Shown: positions 26,395 to 35,115 of the stretch, piece by piece | Position numbering within the stretch: the first letter of the stretch is position 1 | Layout of the letters: each line of letters opens with the position of its first letter | Assembly (NCBI GenBank): GCA_018240025.1 | Contig: JAFEGM010000048.1 | Location: 1-35,149, forward strand | Length of the DNA: 35,149 nucleotides | Origin: Verrucomicrobiota bacterium | GTDB lineage: Bacteria > Verrucomicrobiota > Verrucomicrobiia > Chthoniobacterales > SZAS-18 | Reading direction: 5' to 3' | The notes under the pieces: model-generated | Database searches by the model: none | Told to the model about the DNA's origin: nothing | Seen by the model: only the letters and a program-made list of their open reading frames with translations | Made by a program: the position numbers and the translations under genes

Positions 26395-26973
26395 ATGAAC
26401 CCTCCCCAGAATCTGCTCACGGCCACGCTCCGGGCCGAACTCCGCTGCGGCGACATCGTCTTCACGGCCATCAAGAGCCCGCTCTACCGCAAGGTCGCCG
26501 AGACCTGCGGCAGCTGGGATTCCCACGTCGGAATCCTCTTCCGCAACCCCGACGGCCGGCTGGTCGTGGCCGAGAGTCGTGTGCCCATCTCGACCTACAC
26601 CTCGCTCGACCGCTTCCTCGCCCGCTCAGAGGAGGGCGCCTTCGCGATCCGTCGCCTGCGCGGCGGCCTGACCGACGAGCAGGCCGCCCGGCTGCGCGCC
26701 GAGTGCGATCGGCGCATGCGGCGCGTCTATCACCTCGGCTTCGATTTCGACGCCAATCGCGAGTTCTGCTCCAAGCTCGTCTACGGCGCGTATCTCGATG
26801 CCCTCGGCGTGGAGATCGGCCGCCTCGAGACCTTCCGCGAATTGCTCTCGAGCAATCCCGCCGCCCCGCTGCGGTTCTGGCGCGCCTGGTTCTTCGGCTT
26901 CATCCCCTGGCGCCGCCGGACCGTCACGCCGACCAGCCAGCTGCGCAGCGAACTGCTCGAGGCGGTGGCGTGA
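26395..26973 (+). CDS. YiiX/YebB-like permuted NlpC/P60 cysteine hydrolase
   Basis: A 192-residue protein with the circularly permuted papain-like pattern of the YiiX group: LRCGDIVFT (16-24), the histidine His44 in DSHVGILF, and the downstream nucleophile Cys125 in REFCSKLVYGAYLDALG. The order His then Cys, the GDIVF opening and the C(S)K/ELV motif are the signature. Relatives hydrolyse amide bonds in cell wall peptides or lipids; the substrate here is unknown. No signal peptide is seen, and residues 148-170 (FWRAWFFGFIPWRR) could associate with membrane. It is convergent with the downstream histidine kinase gene. Confidence 0.85.
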   Translation: MNPPQNLLTATLRAELRCGDIVFTAIKSPLYRKVAETCGSWDSHVGILFRNPDGRLVVAESRVPISTYTSLDRFLARSEEGAFAIRRLRGGLTDEQAARLRAECDRRMRRVYHLGFDFDANREFCSKLVYGAYLDALGVEIGRLETFRELLSSNPAAPLRFWRAWFFGFIPWRRRTVTPTSQLRSELLEAVA

Positions 26974-27024
26974 GGGAGCACGTCGGTTCCAGCGCCGTCT
27001 GGGCACGCGACCTCAGCGTTGCTC

Positions 27025-28410
27025 TCACTCCGCGGCGCGTGGCAGCTCGATCCAGAAGGTCGCGCCGGCGCCGGGGGTGCTTTCGCAGCCGACGTGGCCG
27101 CCCATGGCTTCGGCGAGGCGCTTGGTCACGGCGAGACCGAGGCCGTGGCTGGGCTCGTCGCCGGTGGGGCGGGGGCCGGCGCGGGAGAAGACGCGGAAGA
27201 GTCTGGCCTGCTCGGCGGACGAAAGGCCGGGGCCGGTGTCGGAGACTTCGACGCGCGCGGAGCTTCCGTCCTCGGCCAGGGCCAGGGCGAGACGGACGGC
27301 GGCGCCGGGCGGGGAATACTTGAGGGCGTTGGTGACGAAATTGTCGAGCACCTGGGCGAGGTGTCCGGCGTCGGCCCAGGCCCGGACGGGCGGACCGGGC
27401 GCGACTTCCACGCGCTGTTGCTTGGCCGCGGCGAGGTCGGCGTGGCGCGTCGCAGCCTGTGCCGCGACATCCTGGAGATTCAGCCGGACCCGGTGGACCG
27501 CCAGGGTGCCGCTTTCGGCGACGTGCACGCCGAGGAAATCGTTGACCAGCTGGAGCATGGAGGACGCCAGCTCGACGATGGCGGCCTGGGCGCGCGCGCG
27601 TTTCGCCGGGTCGGGAAAGCCGTCGGCGACGAGCTGTTCCGCCAGACCGCGGACGGAGGCGAGGGGGGCGCGGAGGTCGTGCGAGGCGATGGCCATGAAC
27701 TCGTTCTTCTCGGCGTTCAGCCGGGCCAGCTCGAGATTCAGAGCGCGCATGTGCTCGCGCCGGGCGAACACGAGCCGCTCGGCCGCCTCGCGGTACCAGC
27801 TCAGCGCCACCACCACGGTTCCGAAGCCGACGAGGTTGCCCAGGGCGACCCGCAGGTCGCCGAGGCGCTCGACCGGCAGGATGAGATACCCCGCCCACAA
27901 CGGCACGGCGACGCCGGCCAGCACCATGGCGGCGACCTCGCGAAAGCGCATCGGCAGGATCACGGCCGCCACGAGCAGGACCATCATCAGGTTCATCGTC
28001 AGGCCGCTGCTGATCCGCTCGCCGGGATTGCTCCAGGCCTGCGCCAGCAGGCCGACGCCGACATACCAGCTCACGACCGTGGTCCCGAACGCATTCAGCC
28101 AGCCGGCCCGCCGCGCGTGCCCGGCGAAGAAGGTGGAGCCCAGCATGACGAGCCAGATCGGAATGATGCCGAGGAAGCGGAAGCGCAGATCCAGCGCGAT
28201 GGCGGCGGCGCGTTCCGGGCTGGCGTTGGCCGCGCCGGTCAGCCCGAGTCCGCCCAGCACGAGGATGCCGATGATCTGCATCGCCCGCGTGCGCGTGGCC
28301 GAACTGGCGACCCGCTCGGCGATGAATGCTTTTTCCAGCGCCGGCTCGTGAAAGCGCAGTCGGGCCGCCTGTCGCTCGAGGGCTTCGAGCGCGCCCGGGG
28401 CCGGGGTCAT
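27025..28410 (-). CDS. Membrane histidine kinase of a two-component pair
   Basis: A 461-residue sensor with about six hydrophobic helices in residues 44-205 (for example MQIIGILVLGGLGL, FLGIIPIWLVMLGSTFF, LMMVLLVAAVILPM), without a large periplasmic domain. HisKA has His244 in IASHDLRAPLASVRGLAEQL (key motif SHDLRAP). HATPase_c has DNFVTNALKYSPPGA (356-370), DTGPGL and HGLGLAVTKRLAEAMGG. The Asp after the histidine (HDLR) is typical of the HPK subfamily with this kinase box. Start at 28410 is fixed by the four-base ATGA overlap with the upstream response regulator stop, indicating translational coupling. The input signal is presumably sensed in the membrane. Confidence 0.94.
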   Translation of the reverse strand: MTPAPGALEALERQAARLRFHEPALEKAFIAERVASSATRTRAMQIIGILVLGGLGLTGAANASPERAAAIALDLRFRFLGIIPIWLVMLGSTFFAGHARRAGWLNAFGTTVVSWYVGVGLLAQAWSNPGERISSGLTMNLMMVLLVAAVILPMRFREVAAMVLAGVAVPLWAGYLILPVERLGDLRVALGNLVGFGTVVVALSWYREAAERLVFARREHMRALNLELARLNAEKNEFMAIASHDLRAPLASVRGLAEQLVADGFPDPAKRARAQAAIVELASSMLQLVNDFLGVHVAESGTLAVHRVRLNLQDVAAQAATRHADLAAAKQQRVEVAPGPPVRAWADAGHLAQVLDNFVTNALKYSPPGAAVRLALALAEDGSSARVEVSDTGPGLSSAEQARLFRVFSRAGPRPTGDEPSHGLGLAVTKRLAEAMGGHVGCESTPGAGATFWIELPRAAE

Positions 28411-29111
28411 TTCGGGATCCCTCCGTGCCGGACGAATTTCACCGCGGCTTCCGTGCGCGAACTCACCCGCCATTTCCCGTAGATGCCGAGCAGGCAGTTC
28501 TTCACCGTGGAACGCGCCACGCCGAGGCGATCGGCCACTTCCTTGTCGCCCGCGCCGGCCGCGACGAACTCGAGCACCTCGCGCTCGCGCGGAGTCAGCT
28601 CGGCCAGCGCTCCGCCTGCGCTCGGGCCAGGCCCGGGACGCTGCTGCATGAGGCCGAGGACCTTGCGCGCGATGGCCGGCGACATGGGCGCGCCGCCGGC
28701 CAGGGCGTCGTCGATGGCCTGCTCGATCTCGTCTGCCTTCGCGCCTTTCAGCAGGTAGCCGACGGCCCCGCGCTGGATCGAATCCAGCACCGCCGCGTCG
28801 TCGCTCGAAGCGGTCAGCATGATGACCAGCGCGCCGGGGAATCTGCCGAGCAGATCCGCCACCAGCAGCGAGCCGGCCTGGCCCGGCAGTCCGACATCGA
28901 GCAGCACCACGTGCGGCGCGGGCAGGGGCGGCCAGTTCAACGCCTCCTCAGCCGAGCCGGCGGTCGCGATCACGCGGTGGCGTCCGCTGGCCCCGAGCAG
29001 CGACTCCAGATAGAGCTGGAAATGCGCGTCGTCGTCGACCAGCCCGACCCGAATGCGAGCGGCCTCCGCGGGTTGAGGACTGAGAGCTGATCCCTGCGAC
29101 ACGCGGGCCAA
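28407..29111 (-). CDS. NarL/FixJ-family response regulator
   Basis: A 234-residue DNA-binding regulator. The receiver (about 19-140) has the acidic cluster VDDD (25-28), phosphoacceptor Asp72 in VLLDVGLPG, Thr/Ser in MLTAS and the lysine in YLLKGAKADE. The LuxR-type helix-turn-helix (about 167-228) shows ELTPREREVLEFVAAGAGDKEVADRLG, given here by key words LTPREREVL and STVKNCLLGIYGKW. The usual N(I/V)H after TVK is N-C-L here. It is co-transcribed with the kinase and divergent from the giant surface protein gene, which it may control; that link is inference. Confidence 0.95.
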   Translation of the reverse strand: MARVSQGSALSPQPAEAARIRVGLVDDDAHFQLYLESLLGASGRHRVIATAGSAEEALNWPPLPAPHVVLLDVGLPGQAGSLLVADLLGRFPGALVIMLTASSDDAAVLDSIQRGAVGYLLKGAKADEIEQAIDDALAGGAPMSPAIARKVLGLMQQRPGPGPSAGGALAELTPREREVLEFVAAGAGDKEVADRLGVARSTVKNCLLGIYGKWRVSSRTEAAVKFVRHGGIPK

Positions 29112-29178
29112 TCTCTTCGCGGGTTCCTCCCTTTCGCAACCGTAATGACGAGACCGGAGAGGTCGCCCGCAGCCCGCT

Positions 29179-29206
29179 CGGACAAACGGCCCGGGTCCTT
29201 TGTCCG
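29179..29206. promoter_or_regulatory. 8-bp inverted repeat between the regulator and the giant surface protein gene
   Basis: CGGACAAA (29179-29186) and TTTGTCCG (29199-29206) are perfect inverted arms with a 12-base GC-rich centre. It lies 68 bases before the giant gene start and 68 bases upstream of the divergent regulator gene. It could be a dimer operator for the LuxR-type regulator or a hairpin in the 5' leader. Confidence 0.45.
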
Positions 29207-29273
29207 CTGGAGGCTGTTCGCTTGAAAGCTACCCTCGGCCCCGATTTTCGATGCCTCCGGTGTCACCGACGCC

Positions 29274-32200
29274 ATGCAGTCCACCCGCTCGATCCATCCG
29301 CCCCATTGCATCACTGCCGTGAACTCGCGCCCAATTCTCCCCGCCCGGTCTTTGATCGCCGCCTTCGCCTCGCTCTACCTCGCGGGAATGGCTGGGGCGG
29401 GAACGTACTCCGTGAACAGCGACGCCTCGCTGCGGTCAGCGATCAACAACGCCAATGCGAATCCGGGATCGACCATCAATTTCACGGTTCCCGGGGCCAC
29501 CATCGTGCTTTCCTCGCCGCTGCCGGAGATCAATGCCAATGTGACCATCAACGGGAATGGCAACTTCTTGAGCGGGGCGAATGCCTATCGGGTCTTGTTC
29601 GTCAATGCCGGGACGGTGGCGATCAACAACCTCAACATCGTAAACGGCTGGGCGAAGGGCGGGGATGGAGCCGACGGAAGCAACGGGCTATCGCCAGCCC
29701 TGACCAGCGGCGGTGGGGGCGGCGGCGGCGCAGGCATGGGCGGGGGGCTGTTCGTGAACACCCAGGGGAGAGTCGTGCTGAGTGGGGTGAACTTTGAAAG
29801 CAATCGCGCGCAAGGAGGAGTCGGTGGCGCGGAGTCGCGGGGGAACGTGATTTTCGGATCAAATGCGGGGGGCGGCGGCGGCGGCGCTTCTGGAAATGGG
29901 ACGCGCGGACAGGGTGCCTTCATCGTGGGGCAGGGTGGCGCTGGCATCACGGGGGGTGGCGGCGGTGGCAACGGAGGCCCGTATGTGGACGGGGCTTACG
30001 CCAGCCCCGGCGGTTTCGGTGGCGGTGGGGGCGGCGGTGGCGTTTTGGGGTTTGGGGCACCCGGAGGATTTGGCGGCGGAGGGGGCGGCCTTGGTGCCCG
30101 CCTGGGTCCGGGTATCTCTTCGCAATCTTTTCCCGACCCTGGATTCGGCGGGGGAGATCCTGGAAATGCGGTTACGACCGGCTCTGGGAGCGATGCCACA
30201 ACGGGCGGAGGAGCGGGTGGGAGTGGAGCGGGCTTCGGTGGAGCGGTGTTCGTCAGAGGGGGAGGCTCTATTGCGATCTCGAGTGGCTTTTTTCGTTTGA
30301 ATACCGCGATCGGTGGCGCCGCCCCGCCGGTAACTGAGCCCCGAGCGAACCGGGCCGGATTCCAGGCGGGAGCGGCGATGTTCCTGAATGGCAACGGGAC
30401 GCTGGAGATTTCTCCGCCGGCTGGACAGACGGCCGAGATCGCGGATGCCATTGACGATCAAAACGGGCTGGGGGGCGCTGGCTTTCTCAACGGCTCGGGC
30501 GGAAGGGGCGGCACGTGGGGCATCCGCCAACTCGGCGGAGGCACCACGATCCTGCAGGGCGGCAACTCCTTCTCCGGCGCCACCAGCCTGGAGGATGGAG
30601 TCGTGGAACTCCGAGCGGTCGGAGCCTTGGGGAGGACAGGGCAAATCAAGTTCCTGGGCGGCGTGCTGCGATATTCCGCGGCGAATCAAGTCGACTACTC
30701 CTCCATCATCACAGGCAGTGCACAGCCCATCCGGATCGACACGAATGGCCAGGCCGTCATTTTTGCCGCCGCCATCGATGGCTCCAATCTCGGCGGCCTG
30801 CAAAAGCTCGGCGCTGGCACGCTCACGCTCAAGGCGGCCAATGCCTACGCGGGCTTCACCACCGTCTCTGCCGGCACGCTGGCGGCGGAGACGGCGGCCA
30901 GTCTGCCAGGAGGGCCGGTCTCGCTGTTGAGCGGGGCCACCTTGAACCTGCCATTCACCGGCACGGCGACCGTTTCGGAAATCTACCTCGACGGCAATCT
31001 CTATCCCGGCGGCTCCTGGGGCAGTCTCGCGTCCACGGCCATCAACAAGACCGCCCTCATCACCGGTCCCGGCCTTCTCAATGTGCTGGGCAATCGGCCC
31101 AAGCTGGTCGTGGAGCAGCCCGCCGGCGTGCCGGTGAGCGGTGGCGTGGGCTACCTGATCTCCGGCGTCCCGGAGACGAAGACCTTCACTCTGAAGAACA
31201 CCGGGGCGAGCTTCCTCGTCGTCCACAGCATCGGCGTCACGGGCGGGGACGCGGTCAGATTTTCCGTGAACACCGCGGGCTTGAGCAATCCGATCCCCTC
31301 GGGCGGCAGCACCACCTTCACCGTCACCTTCACGCCGCCGAGCAACTTCCGCTGGGACACCACGCTGCGGATCAGCAGCACGGATCCGGATTTCCCGATC
31401 TACGACCTCGCTCTCAACGGCAACGTGCCGGAGAACGTGCCGCCCAGCATTTCCGCGCCGCCGGTGTATGTGACGACGAACAGTCCGGTGGGCGCCGTTG
31501 CGTTCTACCCGCCCGCCGTGGTTGCGGACAACTCGGGGGCCACGCCGACGGTGACGTATTCCATCCCCAGCGGCAGCTTCTTCCCGCTGGGCGTGACCAC
31601 GGTGACGGCGACCGCGACCGATCCCTCGGGCAACACCGCCTCGACCACGTTCACCGTGCGGGTGCAGGCTCCCCGCGTGGCGAGCGAGGTGGGCGGCAGC
31701 CTGGGCGCCCACAATCTGGCCCCGGCGGGCACGTCCTTCGCGAAGGACGTCATCGGAGTGGCTCCCCATAGCATCGCGGCGGTCAACGACGGGGTTTACG
31801 GCAATGATAGCAGTTGGATCGGCGCGTCCGATGACACCTTCGTCGGCATCAGTTTCGGAGCCACCCCGAAGGCGGTGAAGAGCGTGGCCTGGGGGCGGGA
31901 TAATCGCCCCAGCGGTGCCCTGACCGACCGCACGACGGGCATTTACGTCATTCAGGCCACCACGGTGCCGAATCCCGATGCGGCCACCCCCGAGTCCAGT
32001 TGGACCACGCTGGGGGTGGTCTCCAGTCTCGGGGAATTGGCCCATCCCGAGCGGCGGCATCTCTACGATTTCACGCCTTTCCTCGCCACCGGCATCCGGC
32101 TGAAGACCCTGGTGACCCCTGGGTCACCGCGCCTGGCCATCGACGAACTGGAGATCTATGAAGCGGGGCTGGCCACCTTTGGGGTCTCCGCAGGCGGAGA

Positions 32201-34592
32201 AGGAGGCGCCTTCGCGCCTGACAATCTGGCGGCGGGCCGGACGGCATTTGCCAAGGACAGCTTTGGCGCGCCGTACTTGCCCGGCCGGCTCACCGATCTG
32301 GCCTACGGCGAGCCGAACAGCTGGGCCGCCGGCTCGGTGGACAGCTTCGTGGGCATCAACCTGGGCGCCACGCCGGTGAGCATCAATCGGGTGGCCTTCG
32401 GTCGCGACAACACGGGCAACTTCTCCGACCGCGTTTTCGGGGTGTACACCCTGCAGTACACGACCGTGCCGAATCCCGATGAGACCACGGGTGAAGCGCA
32501 TTGGACCACGCTGGGCACCGTGTACTACAACCACGAGGAGCCGGGCTTCGCCTCCCCTGGCCGGCGGCACGAGTTTTCCTTTCCCCGGGTGCAGGCCACC
32601 GGCTTCCGCCTGAAGACGCTGGCGACGGGAGCCCCCATCGCCCTCGATGAATTGGAACTCTACGGCTCGCCCGGCCTGATCCTGACGAATCTGACGCTCC
32701 TGTCCGAAGGCGGGACCGCGGACCCGGGGCGCAATCTCGCCGCCGGCAAGACCGCCTTCGCCAAAGACGAAATCGGGGTGGCTCCACATGCCATTGCCCA
32801 AATCAACGACGGGCTTTACGGCAATGGGAAGAGCTGGATCGGCGGCAGTAGCGACACCTTCGTCGGCATCGACCTCGGGCAACGGCGGGTGATCGATCGC
32901 GTGGCGTTCGGCCGGGACAATGCTGACAGCGATGTCCAGTACACCTACCGGGACCGCACCGCCGGCACGTACATCCTGCAGTACACCACCGTGGCCAACC
33001 CCAGCGCGAGCACGCCGGACGCCGACTGGATCACGCTCGGCTCTGCCCAGTATTTCTCGGGAGGCGAGCAGAATTTCACCGTGCCGGCCCTGCGCCATGT
33101 CTTCAGCTTTCCCGGGGTGACCGCGACCGGCCTGCGCATCAGGACGCTGCCCGCCTTCCCCGGCTTCGGCGGTTACCTCGCCATCGACGAATTGGAAATC
33201 TACGCCCCGTATGAGCTGGACGGCGGGAACCTCGCCCTGGTGGCGGAATACGGCAGCATCCAGCCGAACAACCTGGCCGCCGGCAAGACGGCCTTCGCGA
33301 AGGATGTGATCGGGGTCGCGCCCCACGCCGTCGCCAACGTCAACGATGGCGTCTACGGCAACGCCAACAGTTGGATCGCGGGCAGTATCGACAGCTTCGT
33401 CGGCATCAATCTCGGCGCGCGCCCCATCGCGCTGAACCGGGTGGCCTTCGGGCGCGGCAACAACGATGTGTACTTCGACCGCATTTTTGGCCTCTACACG
33501 CTGCAATACACCACCGTGCCGAACCCCGATGCCAGCACGGCCGATGCGAACTGGAACACCATCGGCACCGTCCGCTACAATCGCGCCGGGGGGCCGCTCT
33601 TCACCGGTCCGCGGCATCGCCACGAGTTCACCTTCGATCGGGTGCAGGCCACCGGCTTCCGGCTGAAGGTGCTCGCGGCGGAGGCTCTCATCGCCATCGA
33701 TGAACTGGAACTCTACGGTCCGAGCGGTCTCACCGTCACGGGCGCTCTCAACCTGGTAGCCGAAGGCGGCACATTCCGGCCGAGCAATCTGGCGGCGGGG
33801 AAGCTCGCCTTCGCTCAGGACGAGATCGGCGTGGCCCCGCATGCCATCGGCAAGGTGAACGATGGTGTCTACGGCAACGCCAACAGCTGGATCGCGGGCA
33901 GCAGCGAAAGCTACATCGGGATCCACTTCGGCAGCCCGGTGGCTATCGATCGGATCGCCTTCGGGCGGGACAATACCGGGGCGCAAAGGGATCGGTTCAA
34001 AGGCACCTACACCCTGCAGTACGCCTCTCCGAACGCCCCCGGCGCCTGGGTGACGCTCGGGACCGTACGGTATCAGTTTGCAGCCTTTGACCTGACCGCA
34101 CCGGAAGGGCGCCACGAATTTACTTTCCCCGCGGTGGTTGCCAATGAGGTCCGCCTCGTGGTCTCGGCGGACGACGCGGGCATGATCGGCATCGATGAAC
34201 TGGAAGTCTACGGCCCGACGCTGACCGCGCAGGAGACCTGGCGTCTGCGTTACTTCGGTCGCATCGACAACTCCAGTGACGCCGCCGACCTGGCCGATCC
34301 CGACAGGGACGGGCTGAACAACCTGCTCGAATACGCCCTCGGGCTGAATCCGCTGGCTGCGGAGGTCTCTGACCATCTCCTGAGCCAGCGCATCGTGAAC
34401 GGGCAGTCGACCGTGAGCTTCTACCGGGCGCGGGGCGAGCTGAACTACCTCGTCTATGTCAGCACCGATCTGATGAGCTGGACCCTGATCGCGACAAATC
34501 CGGGCACGCTCGACTCGCAGGTCACGCTGACCGATCCGATGCCCATCCTGCCTGGCGCGCGGCGCTTTTACCGACTCGAAGTGGTGCCGTAG
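29274..34592 (+). CDS. Giant secreted adhesin-like protein with beta-helix, PATR and five discoidin-like modules
   Basis: A 1772-residue exported protein. A signal peptide (SLIAAFASLYLAGMAGAG, ends near residue 43; a GTG at 29319 would give a shorter start) precedes a CSLREA-like opening TYSVNSDASLRSAINNANAN and a right-handed beta-helix (about 44-400) with a very glycine-rich stretch (about 143-330). Two autotransporter-associated beta-strand repeats follow (about 421-448 and 508-536; key motif KLGAGTLTL). Next are a Hydin/choice-of-anchor-D-like domain (about 606-720) and a HYR domain (about 723-800). Five homologous modules fill 802-1649. The end has DPDRDGLNNLLEYALGLNP (calcium-binding-like) and the closing RRFYRLEVVP, a style frequent in verrucomicrobial exported proteins. 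No autotransporter barrel is visible, so the export route is unclear. Confidence 0.9.
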   Translation: MQSTRSIHPPHCITAVNSRPILPARSLIAAFASLYLAGMAGAGTYSVNSDASLRSAINNANANPGSTINFTVPGATIVLSSPLPEINANVTINGNGNFLSGANAYRVLFVNAGTVAINNLNIVNGWAKGGDGADGSNGLSPALTSGGGGGGGAGMGGGLFVNTQGRVVLSGVNFESNRAQGGVGGAESRGNVIFGSNAGGGGGGASGNGTRGQGAFIVGQGGAGITGGGGGGNGGPYVDGAYASPGGFGGGGGGGGVLGFGAPGGFGGGGGGLGARLGPGISSQSFPDPGFGGGDPGNAVTTGSGSDATTGGGAGGSGAGFGGAVFVRGGGSIAISSGFFRLNTAIGGAAPPVTEPRANRAGFQAGAAMFLNGNGTLEISPPAGQTAEIADAIDDQNGLGGAGFLNGSGGRGGTWGIRQLGGGTTILQGGNSFSGATSLEDGVVELRAVGALGRTGQIKFLGGVLRYSAANQVDYSSIITGSAQPIRIDTNGQAVIFAAAIDGSNLGGLQKLGAGTLTLKAANAYAGFTTVSAGTLAAETAASLPGGPVSLLSGATLNLPFTGTATVSEIYLDGNLYPGGSWGSLASTAINKTALITGPGLLNVLGNRPKLVVEQPAGVPVSGGVGYLISGVPETKTFTLKNTGASFLVVHSIGVTGGDAVRFSVNTAGLSNPIPSGGSTTFTVTFTPPSNFRWDTTLRISSTDPDFPIYDLALNGNVPENVPPSISAPPVYVTTNSPVGAVAFYPPAVVADNSGATPTVTYSIPSGSFFPLGVTTVTATATDPSGNTASTTFTVRVQAPRVASEVGGSLGAHNLAPAGTSFAKDVIGVAPHSIAAVNDGVYGNDSSWIGASDDTFVGISFGATPKAVKSVAWGRDNRPSGALTDRTTGIYVIQATTVPNPDAATPESSWTTLGVVSSLGELAHPERRHLYDFTPFLATGIRLKTLVTPGSPRLAIDELEIYEAGLATFGVSAGGEGGAFAPDNLAAGRTAFAKDSFGAPYLPGRLTDLAYGEPNSWAAGSVDSFVGINLGATPVSINRVAFGRDNTGNFSDRVFGVYTLQYTTVPNPDETTGEAHWTTLGTVYYNHEEPGFASPGRRHEFSFPRVQATGFRLKTLATGAPIALDELELYGSPGLILTNLTLLSEGGTADPGRNLAAGKTAFAKDEIGVAPHAIAQINDGLYGNGKSWIGGSSDTFVGIDLGQRRVIDRVAFGRDNADSDVQYTYRDRTAGTYILQYTTVANPSASTPDADWITLGSAQYFSGGEQNFTVPALRHVFSFPGVTATGLRIRTLPAFPGFGGYLAIDELEIYAPYELDGGNLALVAEYGSIQPNNLAAGKTAFAKDVIGVAPHAVANVNDGVYGNANSWIAGSIDSFVGINLGARPIALNRVAFGRGNNDVYFDRIFGLYTLQYTTVPNPDASTADANWNTIGTVRYNRAGGPLFTGPRHRHEFTFDRVQATGFRLKVLAAEALIAIDELELYGPSGLTVTGALNLVAEGGTFRPSNLAAGKLAFAQDEIGVAPHAIGKVNDGVYGNANSWIAGSSESYIGIHFGSPVAIDRIAFGRDNTGAQRDRFKGTYTLQYASPNAPGAWVTLGTVRYQFAAFDLTAPEGRHEFTFPAVVANEVRLVVSADDAGMIGIDELEVYGPTLTAQETWRLRYFGRIDNSSDAADLADPDRDGLNNLLEYALGLNPLAAEVSDHLLSQRIVNGQSTVSFYRARGELNYLVYVSTDLMSWTLIATNPGTLDSQVTLTDPMPILPGARRFYRLEVVP
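31678..34218 (+). repeat. Five tandem protein modules of about 165 residues in the giant surface protein
   Basis: Approximate starts are 31678, 32180, 32677, 33214 and 33724. Each module repeats the same blocks: NLAAGKTAFAKD, (I)GVAPHA.A.VNDGVYGN..SWI.GS.D.FVGI, an R.AFGRDN core, a GTYTLQYTTVPNPDA.T block, an RHEF.F..V.ATG.RLK block and a closing IDELELYG. Module 2 lacks the GVAPHAI variant and module 5 lacks VPNPD. The predicted beta pattern and LELYG ending recall F5/8-type-C (discoidin) domains, suggesting glycan binding; that is inference. Confidence 0.88.
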
Positions 34593-34748
34593 GTGGTCGG
34601 TGGTCGGTGGTCGGTGGTCGGTGGTCGGTGATCGGTGGTCGGTGAGAGGTGAGAGGTGAGAGGTGAGAGGTGCGGGGTACGGGGTGCGGGGTGCGCGGTG
34701 AGCGCGAAAGTTCCTTCCTCCTTCCTCCTTCCGCCTTCATCCTTCCCC
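34592..34748. repeat. 16-unit 7-bp GGTNNNN array followed by a CTTCCNC array
   Basis: The array starts on the G of the giant gene's TAG. Sixteen seven-base units fill 34592-34703 without a phase break: GGTGGTC five times, GGTGATC, GGTGGTC, GGTGAGA four times, then GGTGCGG, GGTACGG, GGTGCGG, GGTGCGC, GGTGAGC. After a ten-base spacer come five units CTTCCTC, CTTCCTC, CTTCCGC, CTTCATC, CTTCCCC (34714-34748), the same word family as the right half of the array at 7420-7454. The array runs to within one base of the next gene's GTG start, leaving no normal ribosome binding site. Confidence 0.95.
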
Positions 34749-34749
34749 C

Positions 34750-35115
34750 GTGCCAACCAACGTCCTCGGAACCGAACTCGCCTGCTGCTGTCTCCAACCG
34801 CGCACGGGCTTTTATCGCGACGGCTTCTGCCGCACCGGCCCCGGCGATGTGGGTCTACACACGGTCTGCGCGGTGATGACGGAAGAATTCCTCGGCTTCT
34901 CCCTCTCGCGCGGGAACGACCTCGTCACGCCGGTGCCCGAGTATCAGTTCCCCGGCCTCGCCCCCGGCGACCGCTGGTGCCTCTGCGTGACCCGCTGGGC
35001 CGAGGCCTTGGAGGCCGGCTGCGCCCCGCCGGTCGTGTTGGCCGCGACCCATTCGTCGGTCGTCGAGTTCGTCGATTTGGCGGATCTGCAGGCGCACGCG
35101 GTGGAGGAGGGGTGA
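34750..35115 (+). CDS. DUF2237 family protein
   Basis: A 121-residue protein of the DUF2237 family, widespread and uncharacterised. Conserved blocks are TNVLGTEL at the start, TGFYRDGFCRTGPGDVGLHTVCA (key positions GFYRDG and GLHTVC), EFLGFSLSRGNDL, the PEYQFPGL.PGDRWCLC motif and RWAEALEAGCAPPVVLAATH. The cysteines around residues 12-14, 27, 40 and 77-79 are typical. The only in-frame start matching the family N-terminus is GTG at 34750. It is preceded directly by a CTTCCNC word array rather than a Shine-Dalgarno sequence, so translation initiation here is odd. Its TGA lies inside the next repeat. Confidence 0.92.
   Translation: MPTNVLGTELACCCLQPRTGFYRDGFCRTGPGDVGLHTVCAVMTEEFLGFSLSRGNDLVTPVPEYQFPGLAPGDRWCLCVTRWAEALEAGCAPPVVLAATHSSVVEFVDLADLQAHAVEEG

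Noticed and set aside
29859..34376. Two long reverse open frames (733 and 750 codons) opposite the giant surface protein
   Set aside because: They mirror the repetitive GC-rich codons of the forward gene, have no domain pattern, and repeat only because the forward modules repeat.
34592..34748. A CRISPR array
   Set aside because: Units are seven bases long and contiguous, with no unique spacers of about 30 bases and no cas genes in the window.
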